64,000 bases of DNA from Amycolatopsis lurida (GCF_900105055.1 NZ_FNTA01000004.1:3193501-3257500), one strand, 5' to 3'; counted from the first letter of the stretch, positions 42,132 through 50,218 are shown. Notes: generated from the sequence alone by a model not told the origin. A program made the numbers and translations.

Positions 42132-43283
42132 GTGGATGTGATGTTGCTGGCCGGAACGCGGCCGGAGGCGGTCAAGCTCGCGCCGCTGGCGTTGGCGCTG
42201 GCGGAGCACCCGCACCTACGGCCCTTCGTCGTCCACAGCGGACAGCATCAGGGCATGGTCGATCAGGCGTTGATCCCGTTCGGACTACCGGTCGACGCCT
42301 GGCTCGACACCCCGCCCAGGACCACCGGCTCCCAGGCGGAACTCGTTTCCGGGCTGCTGCCCGCGCTCGACGACCTGCTGCGCCGTGTCTCCCCGGCCGC
42401 GGTCGTCGTCCAGGGCGACACGACGACGGGACTGGCCGGCGCGCTCGCCGCGTTCTGGCGGGGAATCCCGGTCGTGCATCTGGAGGCGGGCCTGCGCACG
42501 CACGACCTCGCCGCACCGTTCCCCGAAGAGGGGACGCGGCAGATGATCTCGCGCATCGCCGCCCTGCATCTCGCGCCGACAGCGGCCGCCGCGGCCGCGC
42601 TGCGCACGGAAGGTGTTCCGCGCCAGCGGATCGCGGTCACCGGCAACACCGTCGTCGACGCCGTGATCGCGATCGCCGAGCGGGATCTCCCGGCGAGGGA
42701 CACCGCGCTCGCCTTGCTGGAGATGGAAATCGCCGAGGCCGGCGAACGCCTGGTCCTCGTCACCTCGCATCGGCGTGAGTCCTGGGGCGAGCCGCTGAGC
42801 CGCACGCTCGCCGCCATCGAACTGATCGTCGCGGAGCACAGCGACGTCCAAGTACTGTTCCCGGTGCATCCCAATCCGGCCGTGCGGGACCAGGTGACGA
42901 CCGCGCTCGGCGGGACCCCGCGGGTGACGATCACCGAGCCGCTCGAGTATCCCGACCTCGTGCGCGCGCTGCGGCTCGCCGAGCTCGTCCTGACCGATTC
43001 CGGTGGTATCCAAGAGGAAGCGCCGACGTTCGGCACGCCCGTCCTCGTGCTCCGCGACGTCACCGAACGGCGCGAAGCCATCGAGGCGGGCTGCGCCTGG
43101 CTGGTCGGGACGGACACCGGCCTCATCGCAGACACCGCGGCGAAGGTCCTGCGTGGCGATCTCCATCCGACGCACGCCGGAAACCCTTACGGCGACGGCA
43201 ATGCCGCCACGTTGTCGGTGGCCGCGCTGGAGGAACTGCTCAACCTCGCCCCGGCGCCGCGCACCGCCGCCGAATCGCGTTAG
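42132..43283 (+). CDS. wecB: UDP-N-acetylglucosamine 2-epimerase (non-hydrolysing)
   Basis: 383 residues from GTG at 42132, with GAGGAG about 10 bases upstream; GTG at 42111 or ATG at 42138 are alternatives. Motifs of the GT-B-like epimerase: LLAGTRPEAVKLAPLA at the start, VVVQGDTTT, HLEAGLRTHD, VTSHRRESWG, and LTDSGGIQEEAPTFGTPVLVLRD. It makes UDP-ManNAc, a precursor for wall or capsule glycans. It lies 105 bases after the LAATG peptide in the same direction and could supply the sugar used by the glycosyltransferase of the island. The stop overlaps the end of tsaD by 4 bases. Confidence 0.94.
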   Translation: MDVMLLAGTRPEAVKLAPLALALAEHPHLRPFVVHSGQHQGMVDQALIPFGLPVDAWLDTPPRTTGSQAELVSGLLPALDDLLRRVSPAAVVVQGDTTTGLAGALAAFWRGIPVVHLEAGLRTHDLAAPFPEEGTRQMISRIAALHLAPTAAAAAALRTEGVPRQRIAVTGNTVVDAVIAIAERDLPARDTALALLEMEIAEAGERLVLVTSHRRESWGEPLSRTLAAIELIVAEHSDVQVLFPVHPNPAVRDQVTTALGGTPRVTITEPLEYPDLVRALRLAELVLTDSGGIQEEAPTFGTPVLVLRDVTERREAIEAGCAWLVGTDTGLIADTAAKVLRGDLHPTHAGNPYGDGNAATLSVAALEELLNLAPAPRTAAESR

Positions 43284-44326
43284 ATCGAGACGATCTGCAC
43301 CGGCAGCGCCGGATTCGCGGAGAAATCGAGCGACGCACGTGGCCGTCCGGCGGCGACCACGTGCGCGCCGAGCGCGGCGATCATCGCGCCGTTGTCCGTG
43401 CACAGCCGCGGCCGCGGGACCCGCAGGGTGATCCCGGCTTCGGCGCAGCGCTCGGCGGCGAGTTCGGACAGCCGCGAATTCGCCGCCACGCCACCGGAGA
43501 TCACCAGCGTGTCCACGCCGTGTTCCTTGGCGGCGCGGATCGCCTTCATGGTGAGCACGTCGGCGACGGCCTCCTGGAACGACGCGGCGACGTCGTCGAC
43601 GGGAATGTCCTCGCCCCGGCGTTCGGCGCCTTCGACCCAGCGCGCGACGGCGGTTTTCAGGCCGGAGAAGGAGAAGTCGAATTTGGCGTCACGCGGGCCG
43701 GTCATCCCCCGAGGGAACGCGATCGCCGCCCCGTCACCGTTCTTGGCGGCCTTGTCGATGGGCGGGCCGCCGGGGTACGGCAGGCCGAGTACGCGGGCGA
43801 CCTTGTCGTAGGCCTCGCCCGCCGCGTCGTCCACAGTGGACCCGAGTTCGGTGATCTCGGACGCGATGTCGTCCACCAGCAGCAATTGCGTGTGCCCGCC
43901 CGAAACGAGCAGGGCGAGGCAGCGGTCAGGCAGCGGGCCGTGCTGGAGCGTGTCGACGGCGATGTGCCCGGCCAGGTGATTCACGCCGTAAAGCGGGATG
44001 TCGAGCGCGGCGGCGTACGCCTTGGCCGCGGCGACGCCGACCAGGAGCGCGCCGGCGAGACCGGGTCCGGCGGTGACCGCGATCGCGTCCACATCGGACA
44101 GTTTGAGCCCGGCCTTTTCGAAGGCCCGCTCGACCGTCGGGACCATCGCCTCCAGGTGCGCGCGGCTGGCGACCTCGGGCACGACGCCGCCGAAGCGGGC
44201 GTGCTGGTCGACGCTGGAGGCGACCTCGTCTGCGAGGAGTTCGACGGTGTTGTCGTCGTGCAGGCGGACGAGGCCGACACCGGTCTCGTCGCACGAACTC
44301 TCGATGCCCATGATGATGCGCGACAT
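43280..44326 (-). CDS. tsaD: tRNA t6A37 threonylcarbamoyltransferase TsaD
   Basis: 348 residues from ATG at 44326, overlapping rimI (ATGA). Kae1/Qri7 family: N-terminal GIESSCDETGVG, the metal site HLAGH (GVNHLAGHIAVD), ATP motifs LLVSGGHTQLLL and VISGGVAANSRL, and the final DNGAMIAALG. With TsaB and TsaE, both encoded here, it transfers the threonylcarbamoyl group to A37 of ANN-decoding tRNAs. In mycobacteria it follows groES directly; here a 7.5-kb island intervenes. Confidence 0.98.
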   Translation of the reverse strand: MSRIIMGIESSCDETGVGLVRLHDDNTVELLADEVASSVDQHARFGGVVPEVASRAHLEAMVPTVERAFEKAGLKLSDVDAIAVTAGPGLAGALLVGVAAAKAYAAALDIPLYGVNHLAGHIAVDTLQHGPLPDRCLALLVSGGHTQLLLVDDIASEITELGSTVDDAAGEAYDKVARVLGLPYPGGPPIDKAAKNGDGAAIAFPRGMTGPRDAKFDFSFSGLKTAVARWVEGAERRGEDIPVDDVAASFQEAVADVLTMKAIRAAKEHGVDTLVISGGVAANSRLSELAAERCAEAGITLRVPRPRLCTDNGAMIAALGAHVVAAGRPRASLDFSANPALPVQIVSI

Positions 44327-44805
44327 CAGCCCGCCACCTCGTCTCGGACCTGGGCCCGCGGGCGGGCCATCGTGTAGGCGTCGGCCCCGGAGGGCTGGTA
44401 ATAGCGCTTCCGGAGGCCGATGCGTTCGAAACCGTGTCGCTCGTAGAGCGTGATCGCCGCGTCGTTGTCGGTGCGGACTTCGAGGAAGACCGGCGCGGCG
44501 AGTTCGTCCGCGCGGTCGAGGAGCGCCTTCAGCAACGTGGTGCCGATGCCCTTGCGCTGGTGGCCGGGGTCGACGCCGATCGTGTGAATGCTCGCCTCGT
44601 AGTCGCCGCGGCGGCCGACGACGGCGAGCCCGGCGTAACCGATGACCTCGTCGCTTTCCTCCGGACGGGCGACCAGGTAGTAGCCGCCGCCGTCGAGTTC
44701 CGCGTGGAAGGCGTAAGCGCTCCACGGCGAATCGCCGGGGAAGAGGATCTTCTCTATCTCGACACAGCGGGGGATATCCTTGCGGCGTAAGGGTTCCAGC
44801 CTCAC
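44326..44805 (-). CDS. rimI: Ribosomal protein S18-alanine N-acetyltransferase RimI
   Basis: 159 residues from GTG at 44805, overlapping tsaB (GTGA). GNAT fold with the acetyl-CoA motif HQRKGIGTTLLKALLDRA and the C-terminal NDAAITLYERHGFERIGLRKRYYQPSGADA, which is the RimI signature. It acetylates the N-terminus of S18 and possibly other proteins. The tsaB-rimI-tsaD order is conserved in actinobacteria. Confidence 0.95.
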   Translation of the reverse strand: MRLEPLRRKDIPRCVEIEKILFPGDSPWSAYAFHAELDGGGYYLVARPEESDEVIGYAGLAVVGRRGDYEASIHTIGVDPGHQRKGIGTTLLKALLDRADELAAPVFLEVRTDNDAAITLYERHGFERIGLRKRYYQPSGADAYTMARPRAQVRDEVAG

Positions 44806-45461
44806 GGCGTGGTCACCTTCTTGCGCGCGGCCGGTTCGACGGCGTCCGGGCGGCGGAGGTAGAGCGGGGTGAGCGGGGCGGGCTCGTTGTCGAAGTCCTT
44901 GCGAGCGGCCTTGACCAGTCCGATAGGCGACGGAAAGCGCGGCTCGATCGGCTGGACGCCGAGGGCGTCCGCGTAAAGGAGGGCGCCGTCGCCCGCCGCG
45001 ACCTTGATGGTGGTCTGGAGGTCGGCAGGCCGCTCGACGTGGGGGCCGTCGGTGCGCGAGCCGTCGGCGGCGTACGCGGCCCAGTAGACCTCGCGGCGCC
45101 TCGCGTCGGTGAGGACGAGGAAGGGCGCTTCGCCGGGGGCGACGTCGGCGGCGATCGCGTCGAGACTGCACACCGGGTACGCGGGGATGCCGAGGGCGTG
45201 GGCGAGCGACGCGGCGGTGGCCATGCCGGCGCGAAGGCCGGTGAAGGGGCCGGGGCCGACGCCGCAGACGATGGCGTCGAGGTCGCGAAGCGTGACGCCC
45301 GCGGCCTTGACGGCTTCGAGGGCGTGGGGCGTGATCAGCTCGCCGTGCGCGCGCGGGTCGACCGTGACGCGGTCGCCGCGCGACTCGAGGACGTCGCCGT
45401 CCAGGGCGACGAGGCCCGCGGTGACCGCCGGGGTCGAGGTGTCGATGGCCAGTACCAGCAC
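44802..45461 (-). CDS. tsaB: TsaB, partner of TsaD in t6A synthesis
   Basis: 219 residues. N-terminal LAIDTSTPAVTAGL and VCGVGPGPFTGLRAGMATAASLA mark the YeaZ/TsaB group; the second half is shorter and lacks TsaD catalytic residues, as expected of the scaffold subunit. First gene of the tsaB-rimI-tsaD operon. In mycobacteria tsaE lies directly upstream; here the matB-carboxyltransferase block separates them. Confidence 0.95.
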   Translation of the reverse strand: MLVLAIDTSTPAVTAGLVALDGDVLESRGDRVTVDPRAHGELITPHALEAVKAAGVTLRDLDAIVCGVGPGPFTGLRAGMATAASLAHALGIPAYPVCSLDAIAADVAPGEAPFLVLTDARRREVYWAAYAADGSRTDGPHVERPADLQTTIKVAAGDGALLYADALGVQPIEPRFPSPIGLVKAARKDFDNEPAPLTPLYLRRPDAVEPAARKKVTTP

Positions 45462-45489
45462 GGTTACCCAGCCTACGACCAGCGCCCCG

Positions 45490-45517
45490 GATCGCGTTTA
45501 GCGGGCTGAACGCGATC
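45490..45517. repeat. Dispersed palindromic repeat, copy 15
   Basis: GATCGCGTTTAG, centre CGGG, CTGAACGCGATC; 28 bases, one change from perfect symmetry. Confidence 0.93.
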
Positions 45518-45544
45518 GGGTGGCGCTCCCTCTCCCCCGCCGCC

Positions 45545-45572
45545 GAATCGCGTTTAGCCCGCTAAACGCGAC
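45545..45572. repeat. Dispersed palindromic repeat, copy 16
   Basis: GAATCGCGTTTAG, centre CCCG, CTAAACGCGAC. Confidence 0.92.
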
Positions 45573-45614
45573 GCGCGCCGGGGGCCTGCCTGCCGGGCCC
45601 AGGGCCTGCTGCCG

Positions 45615-45640
45615 GATCGCGATTAGGGGGCTAAAGTCGC
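45615..45640. repeat. Dispersed palindromic repeat, copy 17
   Basis: GATCGCGATTAG, centre GGGG, CTAAAGTCGC; the right arm is of the shortened AAGTCGC type also seen in copies 8 and 23. Confidence 0.9.
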
Positions 45641-45661
45641 TCCCCGCTCTTCGGCCCGCAC

Positions 45662-45688
45662 GTCGCGTTTAGCGGGCTAAACGCGATC
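45662..45688. repeat. Dispersed palindromic repeat, copy 18
   Basis: GTCGCGTTTAG, centre CGGG, CTAAACGCGATC. Confidence 0.92.
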
Positions 45689-45715
45689 CGGTGGACTCGG
45701 CCCGCCAGACCCTCA

Positions 45716-45744
45716 GATCGCGATTAGGGGGCTAAACGCAGGTC
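45716..45744. repeat. Dispersed palindromic repeat, copy 19
   Basis: GATCGCGATTAG, centre GGGG, CTAAACGCAGGTC; inverted relative to copy 20 on the far side of the matB-carboxyltransferase pair. Confidence 0.93.
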
Positions 45745-45848
45745 GGCCCACCGTGTGAAGCAGGTCGCAGGGGTGCGGGTGGGCAGCGCGGTACGGTCCT
45801 CCGAGGGGCCACGCGCCCGGCCGGCGGAGTCGAGCAGGAGGTCACACG

Positions 45849-47255
45849 GTGCCCGATCGGTTGTTCCCCACGCTGGCGAGCGGCTCGGCCAAGGAGGCGC
45901 TCCGCTTCGGCGACATCTCCCTCACCTATGACGACGTCGCGGCCGTCGCCGGCACACTCGCCCGCGACCTCCCGAGCGGCCGCGTCGCCGTCTGGGCCAC
46001 GCCGTCGGTGCACACCAGCGTCGCCGTAGTCGCCGCCCTGCTCGCCGGCGTCCCGGCCATCCCGCTCAACCCGAAGATCGGCGAGCGGGAACTCGCGCAC
46101 ATCCTCACCGACAGCGAGCCCGTCCTCGTGCTCGCCGAGCCGGGCGCCGATCTGCCCGTCGGCCTGGGCGGCCTGCCGCGCCGCGACATCGTCCTCGAAG
46201 GCACGTCCGTCGATCTCCCCGCGGAACCGGCCCTGATCGTCTACACCTCGGGCACCACCGGCCCGCCCAAGGGCGTCGTCCTCCCACGGCGCGCCATCTC
46301 GACGACTCTCGACGCACTCGAGGACGCCTGGGAATGGACCGCCGACGACGTCCTGGTCCACGGCCTACCGCTGTTCCACGTGCACGGCCTGATCCTCGGC
46401 ATCCTCGGCCCGCTCCGGCGCGGCGGCTCGGTCCGGCATCTCGGTCGCTTCTCCACCGAAGGCGTCGCACGCGAACTCGCCTCCGGGGCGACGATGATGT
46501 TCGGCGTCCCGACCATGTACCACCGCATCGCGGGCGAAGTCGGTGAAGACCCATCACTCGCCGAAGCGCTCAGCAGCGCCCGGCTGCTCGTCTCCGGATC
46601 GGCCGCGCTGCCCGTCCACGACCATCAGCGCATCACCGCGGCGACCGGCCGGCGCGTGATCGAGCGCTACGGGATGACCGAGACCCTCATGAACACCAGC
46701 ATCCGCGTCGACGGCGAGCACGTCCCCGGCACGGTCGGTGTCCCGCTGCGCGGCGTCGATCTCCGGCTGGTCGACGAAGCGGGCGAGCCCGTCGAGGAGA
46801 TCGAGACCGTCGGCGAGATCCAGGTCCGCGGGCCGAACCTGTTCACCGAGTACCTCAACCGCCCCGACGCCACCGAAGCGGCCTTCGACGACGGCTGGTT
46901 CCGGACCGGCGACATGGCGACCCGCGACGCGGCCGGATACGTGAAGATCGTCGGCCGGAAGGCGACGGACCTGATCAAGAGCGGCGGTTACAAGATCGGC
47001 GCGGGTGAGATCGAGAACGCGCTGATGGAGCATCCCGGTGTCGCGGAGGTGGCGGTGACCGGCGAGCCCGACGACGACCTCGGCGAGCGCATCGTGGCCT
47101 GGGTGGTGCCCGAAGGAGATCGCCCGGCGGAGTCGGAACTCGCCGACCACGTCTCGCGCCTGTTGTCGCCACACAAACGGCCGCGGGTGGTCCGCTACCT
47201 GGAAGCGTTGCCGCGCAACGACATGGGCAAGGTCATGAAGCGGGCGCTCGGATGA
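45849..47255 (+). CDS. matB: Malonyl-CoA synthetase MatB-like acyl-CoA ligase
   Basis: 468 residues from GTG, with AGGAGG about 7 bases upstream. Adenylate-forming enzyme: P-loop VYTSGTTGPPKGVVLPRR, FHVHGLILGILGPLRRGGSV, MTETLMNTS, WFRTGDMATRD and the C-terminal Lys in RNDMGKVMKR. The whole chain reads very close to the Streptomyces MatB (malonyl/methylmalonyl-CoA ligase) I remember, including the RFSTEGVAREL segment. It would make malonyl- or methylmalonyl-CoA from the diacid. The next gene overlaps (ATGA), a carboxyltransferase, so both belong to extender-unit metabolism. Confidence 0.93.
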   Translation: MPDRLFPTLASGSAKEALRFGDISLTYDDVAAVAGTLARDLPSGRVAVWATPSVHTSVAVVAALLAGVPAIPLNPKIGERELAHILTDSEPVLVLAEPGADLPVGLGGLPRRDIVLEGTSVDLPAEPALIVYTSGTTGPPKGVVLPRRAISTTLDALEDAWEWTADDVLVHGLPLFHVHGLILGILGPLRRGGSVRHLGRFSTEGVARELASGATMMFGVPTMYHRIAGEVGEDPSLAEALSSARLLVSGSAALPVHDHQRITAATGRRVIERYGMTETLMNTSIRVDGEHVPGTVGVPLRGVDLRLVDEAGEPVEEIETVGEIQVRGPNLFTEYLNRPDATEAAFDDGWFRTGDMATRDAAGYVKIVGRKATDLIKSGGYKIGAGEIENALMEHPGVAEVAVTGEPDDDLGERIVAWVVPEGDRPAESELADHVSRLLSPHKRPRVVRYLEALPRNDMGKVMKRALG

Positions 47256-48592
47256 GCAGGCCCTCGGCGCGGTCCGTCATCAAGGAGATCGCGACCGGTT
47301 TCGAGGATCTCGACGTTCCGCGTTCCGACGAGCCGGACGACGGGCCGATCGGCTGGCCGGGTTATCGCTCGGCACGCGAGGCCGCCGAAGAGCGGACCGG
47401 AGAAGACGAGTCCGTGCTGTGCGGGACCGCCAGGATCGGTGACGTCGACGCGGTCGTGATCGCCTTCGAGTTCGGCTTCCTGGGCGGGTCGATCGGTCAA
47501 CGAACCGGTGATCGGGTCGAAGCGGCGTTCGCGCGGGCGGTGGAATCCCGGTTGCCGGTGGTATCGCTGATCGCGACCGGCGGCAGCCGCATGCAGCACG
47601 GGATGCGGGCGCTTTCGCAGTTGCAGCGCATCGCGCGAGCAGCGGCCGGAGCCCGATCGGTACCGCAGATCTCCGTACTGCGCGATCCGACCACGGGCGG
47701 CGGTTGGGCGACCCTCGGTGCGAGCGCCGACGTCGTTCTCGCGTTGCCCGGAGCTCAGGTCGGTTTCGCCGGGTCTCGCGTGCGGCCCGCCGACGCGCCC
47801 GCGGAGGCGTACACGGCCGAAGCGAAACTCGCGTGGGGCCAGGTCGACCAGATCGTGGCGCCTTCAGACCTTCCCTCGGCACTGGAACGGTGGCTGCGCC
47901 TCCTGACTTCGCCGACTGCGGACACAGCAGAGCCGCCCGGCGCGCTCGGAACGACGGACTTGCCCGACAGCGGATGGGACGCGGTCCAAGCCGCGCGCTC
48001 TGCCGAGAGGCCTCGGGCAGCGGAGTATCTCGACGCGTACTTCGACTGGCGTGAGGCCGTCTCGGGCGACAGGTGCGGCGGAGTCGACTCCGGCGTCTTG
48101 TGCGGCTTCGGCTGGCGAAGCGGCCGAGCGATCGCGTACGCGGCGCAGTGTGGGACGCCGACACTGCCCGCGGGCTTCCGGACGGCGGCACGTCTGGTGC
48201 GGCTCGCGTCGAGGCTCGGAGTCCCGGTCCTCACCCTCGTCGACACCCCGGGCGCGGCGAACGACGAGGCGGCCGAACGGGCGGGGGCCGGCGCGGCGAT
48301 CGCGGAGTTGTTCGAGGCGGTCGCGAGTGCGACCGTGCCGATCACGACCCTCGTGATCGGGGAAGGTGGTTCCGGGGGCGCGCTCGCGTTCGCGGCGCCG
48401 GGGTCGACCTGGGTGACGCCCAACGCGTACTTCTCGGTGACGTCGCCCGAGGCGGCCGCGGCGATCCTCAAGTTGCCCACCGACGAAGTCCCCGCCCTCG
48501 CGGACCGGCTCCGCCTGCGCCCCCAAGACCTGGTGGACCTGGGAATCGCGCGCTCCGTGGTGGGCTCCGCGGACCTGCGTTTAGCCCCCTAA
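47252..48592 (+). CDS. Fused acyl-CoA carboxylase carboxyltransferase (AccD+AccA-like)
   Basis: 446 residues, coupled to matB. The first half resembles the beta carboxyltransferase (FEFGFLGGSIGQRTGDRVEAAF and LPVVSLIATGGSRMQHGMRAL, DPTTGGGWATLGASADVVLA) and the second the alpha half (LGVPVLTLVDTPGAANDEAAERAGAGAAIAEL and IGEGGSGGALAFAAP). The zinc finger of AccD is absent. Both crotonase-like halves in one 446-residue chain give a compact transferase that needs separate biotin carboxylase/BCCP subunits. The product ends in DLRLAP and a TAA supplied by repeat copy 20. Acetyl- or malonyl-CoA is the presumed substrate. Confidence 0.88.
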   Translation: MSRPSARSVIKEIATGFEDLDVPRSDEPDDGPIGWPGYRSAREAAEERTGEDESVLCGTARIGDVDAVVIAFEFGFLGGSIGQRTGDRVEAAFARAVESRLPVVSLIATGGSRMQHGMRALSQLQRIARAAAGARSVPQISVLRDPTTGGGWATLGASADVVLALPGAQVGFAGSRVRPADAPAEAYTAEAKLAWGQVDQIVAPSDLPSALERWLRLLTSPTADTAEPPGALGTTDLPDSGWDAVQAARSAERPRAAEYLDAYFDWREAVSGDRCGGVDSGVLCGFGWRSGRAIAYAAQCGTPTLPAGFRTAARLVRLASRLGVPVLTLVDTPGAANDEAAERAGAGAAIAELFEAVASATVPITTLVIGEGGSGGALAFAAPGSTWVTPNAYFSVTSPEAAAAILKLPTDEVPALADRLRLRPQDLVDLGIARSVVGSADLRLAP

Positions 48593-48600
48593 TCGCGATC
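48572..48600. repeat. Dispersed palindromic repeat, copy 20
   Basis: GACCTGCGTTTAG, centre CCCCC, TAATCGCGATC; encodes the end (DLRLAP) and stop of the carboxyltransferase gene. Confidence 0.94.
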
Positions 48601-48610
48601 CGGTGCCACA

Positions 48611-48639
48611 GATCGCGATTAGGGGGCTAAACGCAAGTC
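48611..48639. repeat. Dispersed palindromic repeat, copy 21
   Basis: GATCGCGATTAG, centre GGGG, CTAAACGCAAGTC; forms an inverted pair with copy 20, one mismatch, 10-base spacer. Confidence 0.93.
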
Positions 48640-48648
48640 GGCCCCGCA

Positions 48649-48677
48649 GATCGCGATTAGCCCGCTAAACGCAGGTC
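48649..48677. repeat. Dispersed palindromic repeat, copy 22
   Basis: GATCGCGATTAG, centre CCCG, CTAAACGCAGGTC; on the minus strand it encodes DLRLAG and the TAA stop of tsaE. Confidence 0.94.
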
Positions 48678-49121
48678 GGGCGTGCGGGAGGTCCAGGTGC
48701 CATGGGGCTCCAGGGTGACCATGCGGACATCGTCTTCGCGGCGCTCAAGGCGCACGATGAGGTAGTCGTCCGAGAGGCGTTCGGCGGACCCTTCGCCCCA
48801 CTCGACGACCAACGCGGACCGCTCCAGTTCGGTATCGAGGTCCAGGTCGTCCAGCTGCGAGAGATCACCGCCGAGCCGGTACGCGTCCACGTGCACCAGG
48901 GCGACCCCAGAGGCCCCGGCCGGATGCACCCTGGCGAGCACGAACGTCGGCGAGCTGACCCGCCCACCGACCCCGAGACCGTCCGCGATCCCGCGGGTCA
49001 GCGTCGTCTTGCCCGCGCCGAGCGGCCCGGCGAGCAGCACCAGATCGCCCGCGCGCAGCGAGCGTCCGAGCTCACGCCCGAACTCCATCGTCGACTCGGG
49101 AGTCGGGAAAGCGAAATTCAT
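48657..49121 (-). CDS. tsaE: tRNA t6A synthesis ATPase TsaE
   Basis: 154 residues from ATG at 49121, overlapping the hydrolase stop (ATGA). Walker A GPLGAGKTTLTRGIADGLG, SSPTFVLARVH, Walker B-like ALVVEWGEG. It is the ATPase that resets the TsaB-TsaD complex. The C-terminal DLRLAG and stop codon come from repeat copy 22, replacing the natural end. Third member of the t6A set, separated from tsaB-tsaD by the matB block. Confidence 0.96.
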   Translation of the reverse strand: MNFAFPTPESTMEFGRELGRSLRAGDLVLLAGPLGAGKTTLTRGIADGLGVGGRVSSPTFVLARVHPAGASGVALVHVDAYRLGGDLSQLDDLDLDTELERSALVVEWGEGSAERLSDDYLIVRLERREDDVRMVTLEPHGTWTSRTPDLRLAG

Positions 49122-50218
49122 CAGCGTTGCCACCACCAGGTCCGCCGTTCGGAAGTCTCACCATCGGTGCCGGTGCATCGTTGCACCAAGTCGATCAGGT
49201 GGCTGTTCACCAGTTCGGGTTGTTCCAGCTGCACCATGTGCCCCGCGCCGCGGACGCGCACCAGCTCCGCGTCCGGCAGCTCCGCCGCGATCCGCTCGGC
49301 GTGCGAGATCGGCGTGAATCGATCGGAATCCCCGCCGACGACCAGCACATGCGCGTGCTTCAAGCCGGCGAGCGCGGCGTACCGGTTGTGGCTGCCGAGC
49401 GTGTCGACGAAGTTCACGAGCCCGCGCACCGGCGTGACTTCGAGCATTTCCAGCATGAAGTCGACAAGTCGAGGGGACACGTCACGGCTGCCGAAAGCCA
49501 GCCTGCGCACGGCCTGCCGGGTCAGCTGGCCGCCTGCCGCGCGCACGAATTCGACGAGTCCCGGCTGCCACCCGGCCAGCCCGCCGACGCCTCGCGTGAG
49601 CGGGTTGTACTTCGAGAGCAGTGATCTCGGAAGCCCCCGAGCACCGACTTCACCCGCCGCGGTCGCGATGAACGCGACCCCACAGACACGGTCGTCGAAC
49701 AGCTCGGGATGCTCCGCCGCGAGCTCCATGATCACCATGCCGCCCATCGAGTGCCCCATGAGCACGATGGGCCCCTCCGGCACCACCGAACGCAGGACCA
49801 TGTCGAGGTCGCGCGCCAGCTGCTCGATGGTGCTGGTCTCGGCGGTCGCGGCACCGGATTGCCCGTGCCCGCGATGGTCGAAGTACACCTGACGCACGCG
49901 CGGCAGCCTCAGCGATGCGAGGTCTCGCCGCTGGAAGTGCCAGCAGCGCTTCGACAACGCGAATCCGTGCACGCCGACGACGGTCAACTCCGGTTCTCCT
50001 CCATCGCCCGGATCGATCTCCTCGACCGCGAGCGGCGTGCCGTCCTCCGCCGCCACTGTCGATGTCCGATCCGGTGCGAGATCCCCCAACGGCTCGTCCA
50101 CGAACGGATCCTCACTCTGCCGCCGCTGCTGGGCGGCGACGGCGATCACGGCGGCGGTGCCGGTGGCCGCGGCCCCGACACCACCGACGATGGCCAGCAG
50201 TCTTCGTGAAGGTGTCAC
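49121..50218 (-). CDS. Alpha/beta hydrolase with N-terminal membrane segment
   Basis: 365 residues from GTG at 50218, overlapping alr (GTGA). One N-terminal hydrophobic helix (about 7-28, LLAIVGGVGAAATGTAAVIA) suggests membrane anchoring or export. The hydrolase domain (about 65-345) has HGF oxyanion residues (VVGVHGFALS), nucleophile elbow MGHSMGGMV and late His in GAGHMVQLEQPE. The alr-hydrolase-tsaE order is usual in actinobacteria. The substrate is unknown; esterase or lipase-like activity is likely. Confidence 0.9.
   Translation of the reverse strand: MTPSRRLLAIVGGVGAAATGTAAVIAVAAQQRRQSEDPFVDEPLGDLAPDRTSTVAAEDGTPLAVEEIDPGDGGEPELTVVGVHGFALSKRCWHFQRRDLASLRLPRVRQVYFDHRGHGQSGAATAETSTIEQLARDLDMVLRSVVPEGPIVLMGHSMGGMVIMELAAEHPELFDDRVCGVAFIATAAGEVGARGLPRSLLSKYNPLTRGVGGLAGWQPGLVEFVRAAGGQLTRQAVRRLAFGSRDVSPRLVDFMLEMLEVTPVRGLVNFVDTLGSHNRYAALAGLKHAHVLVVGGDSDRFTPISHAERIAAELPDAELVRVRGAGHMVQLEQPELVNSHLIDLVQRCTGTDGETSERRTWWWQR

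Larger units (their letters stand above)
45462..45848. other. Repeat-filled intergenic region
   Basis: 387 bases with no gene. It holds five copies of the dispersed palindrome in 255 bases (copies 15-19), then the upstream region of matB. It should also contain the tsaB promoter at its low-coordinate end. Confidence 0.85.

Noticed and set aside
45462..45848. CRISPR array suspected from five regularly placed palindromes
   Set aside because: Units are in both orientations, differ in half-sites, spacers vary from 21 to 42 bases, and the same unit is scattered over the whole window; no cas genes.
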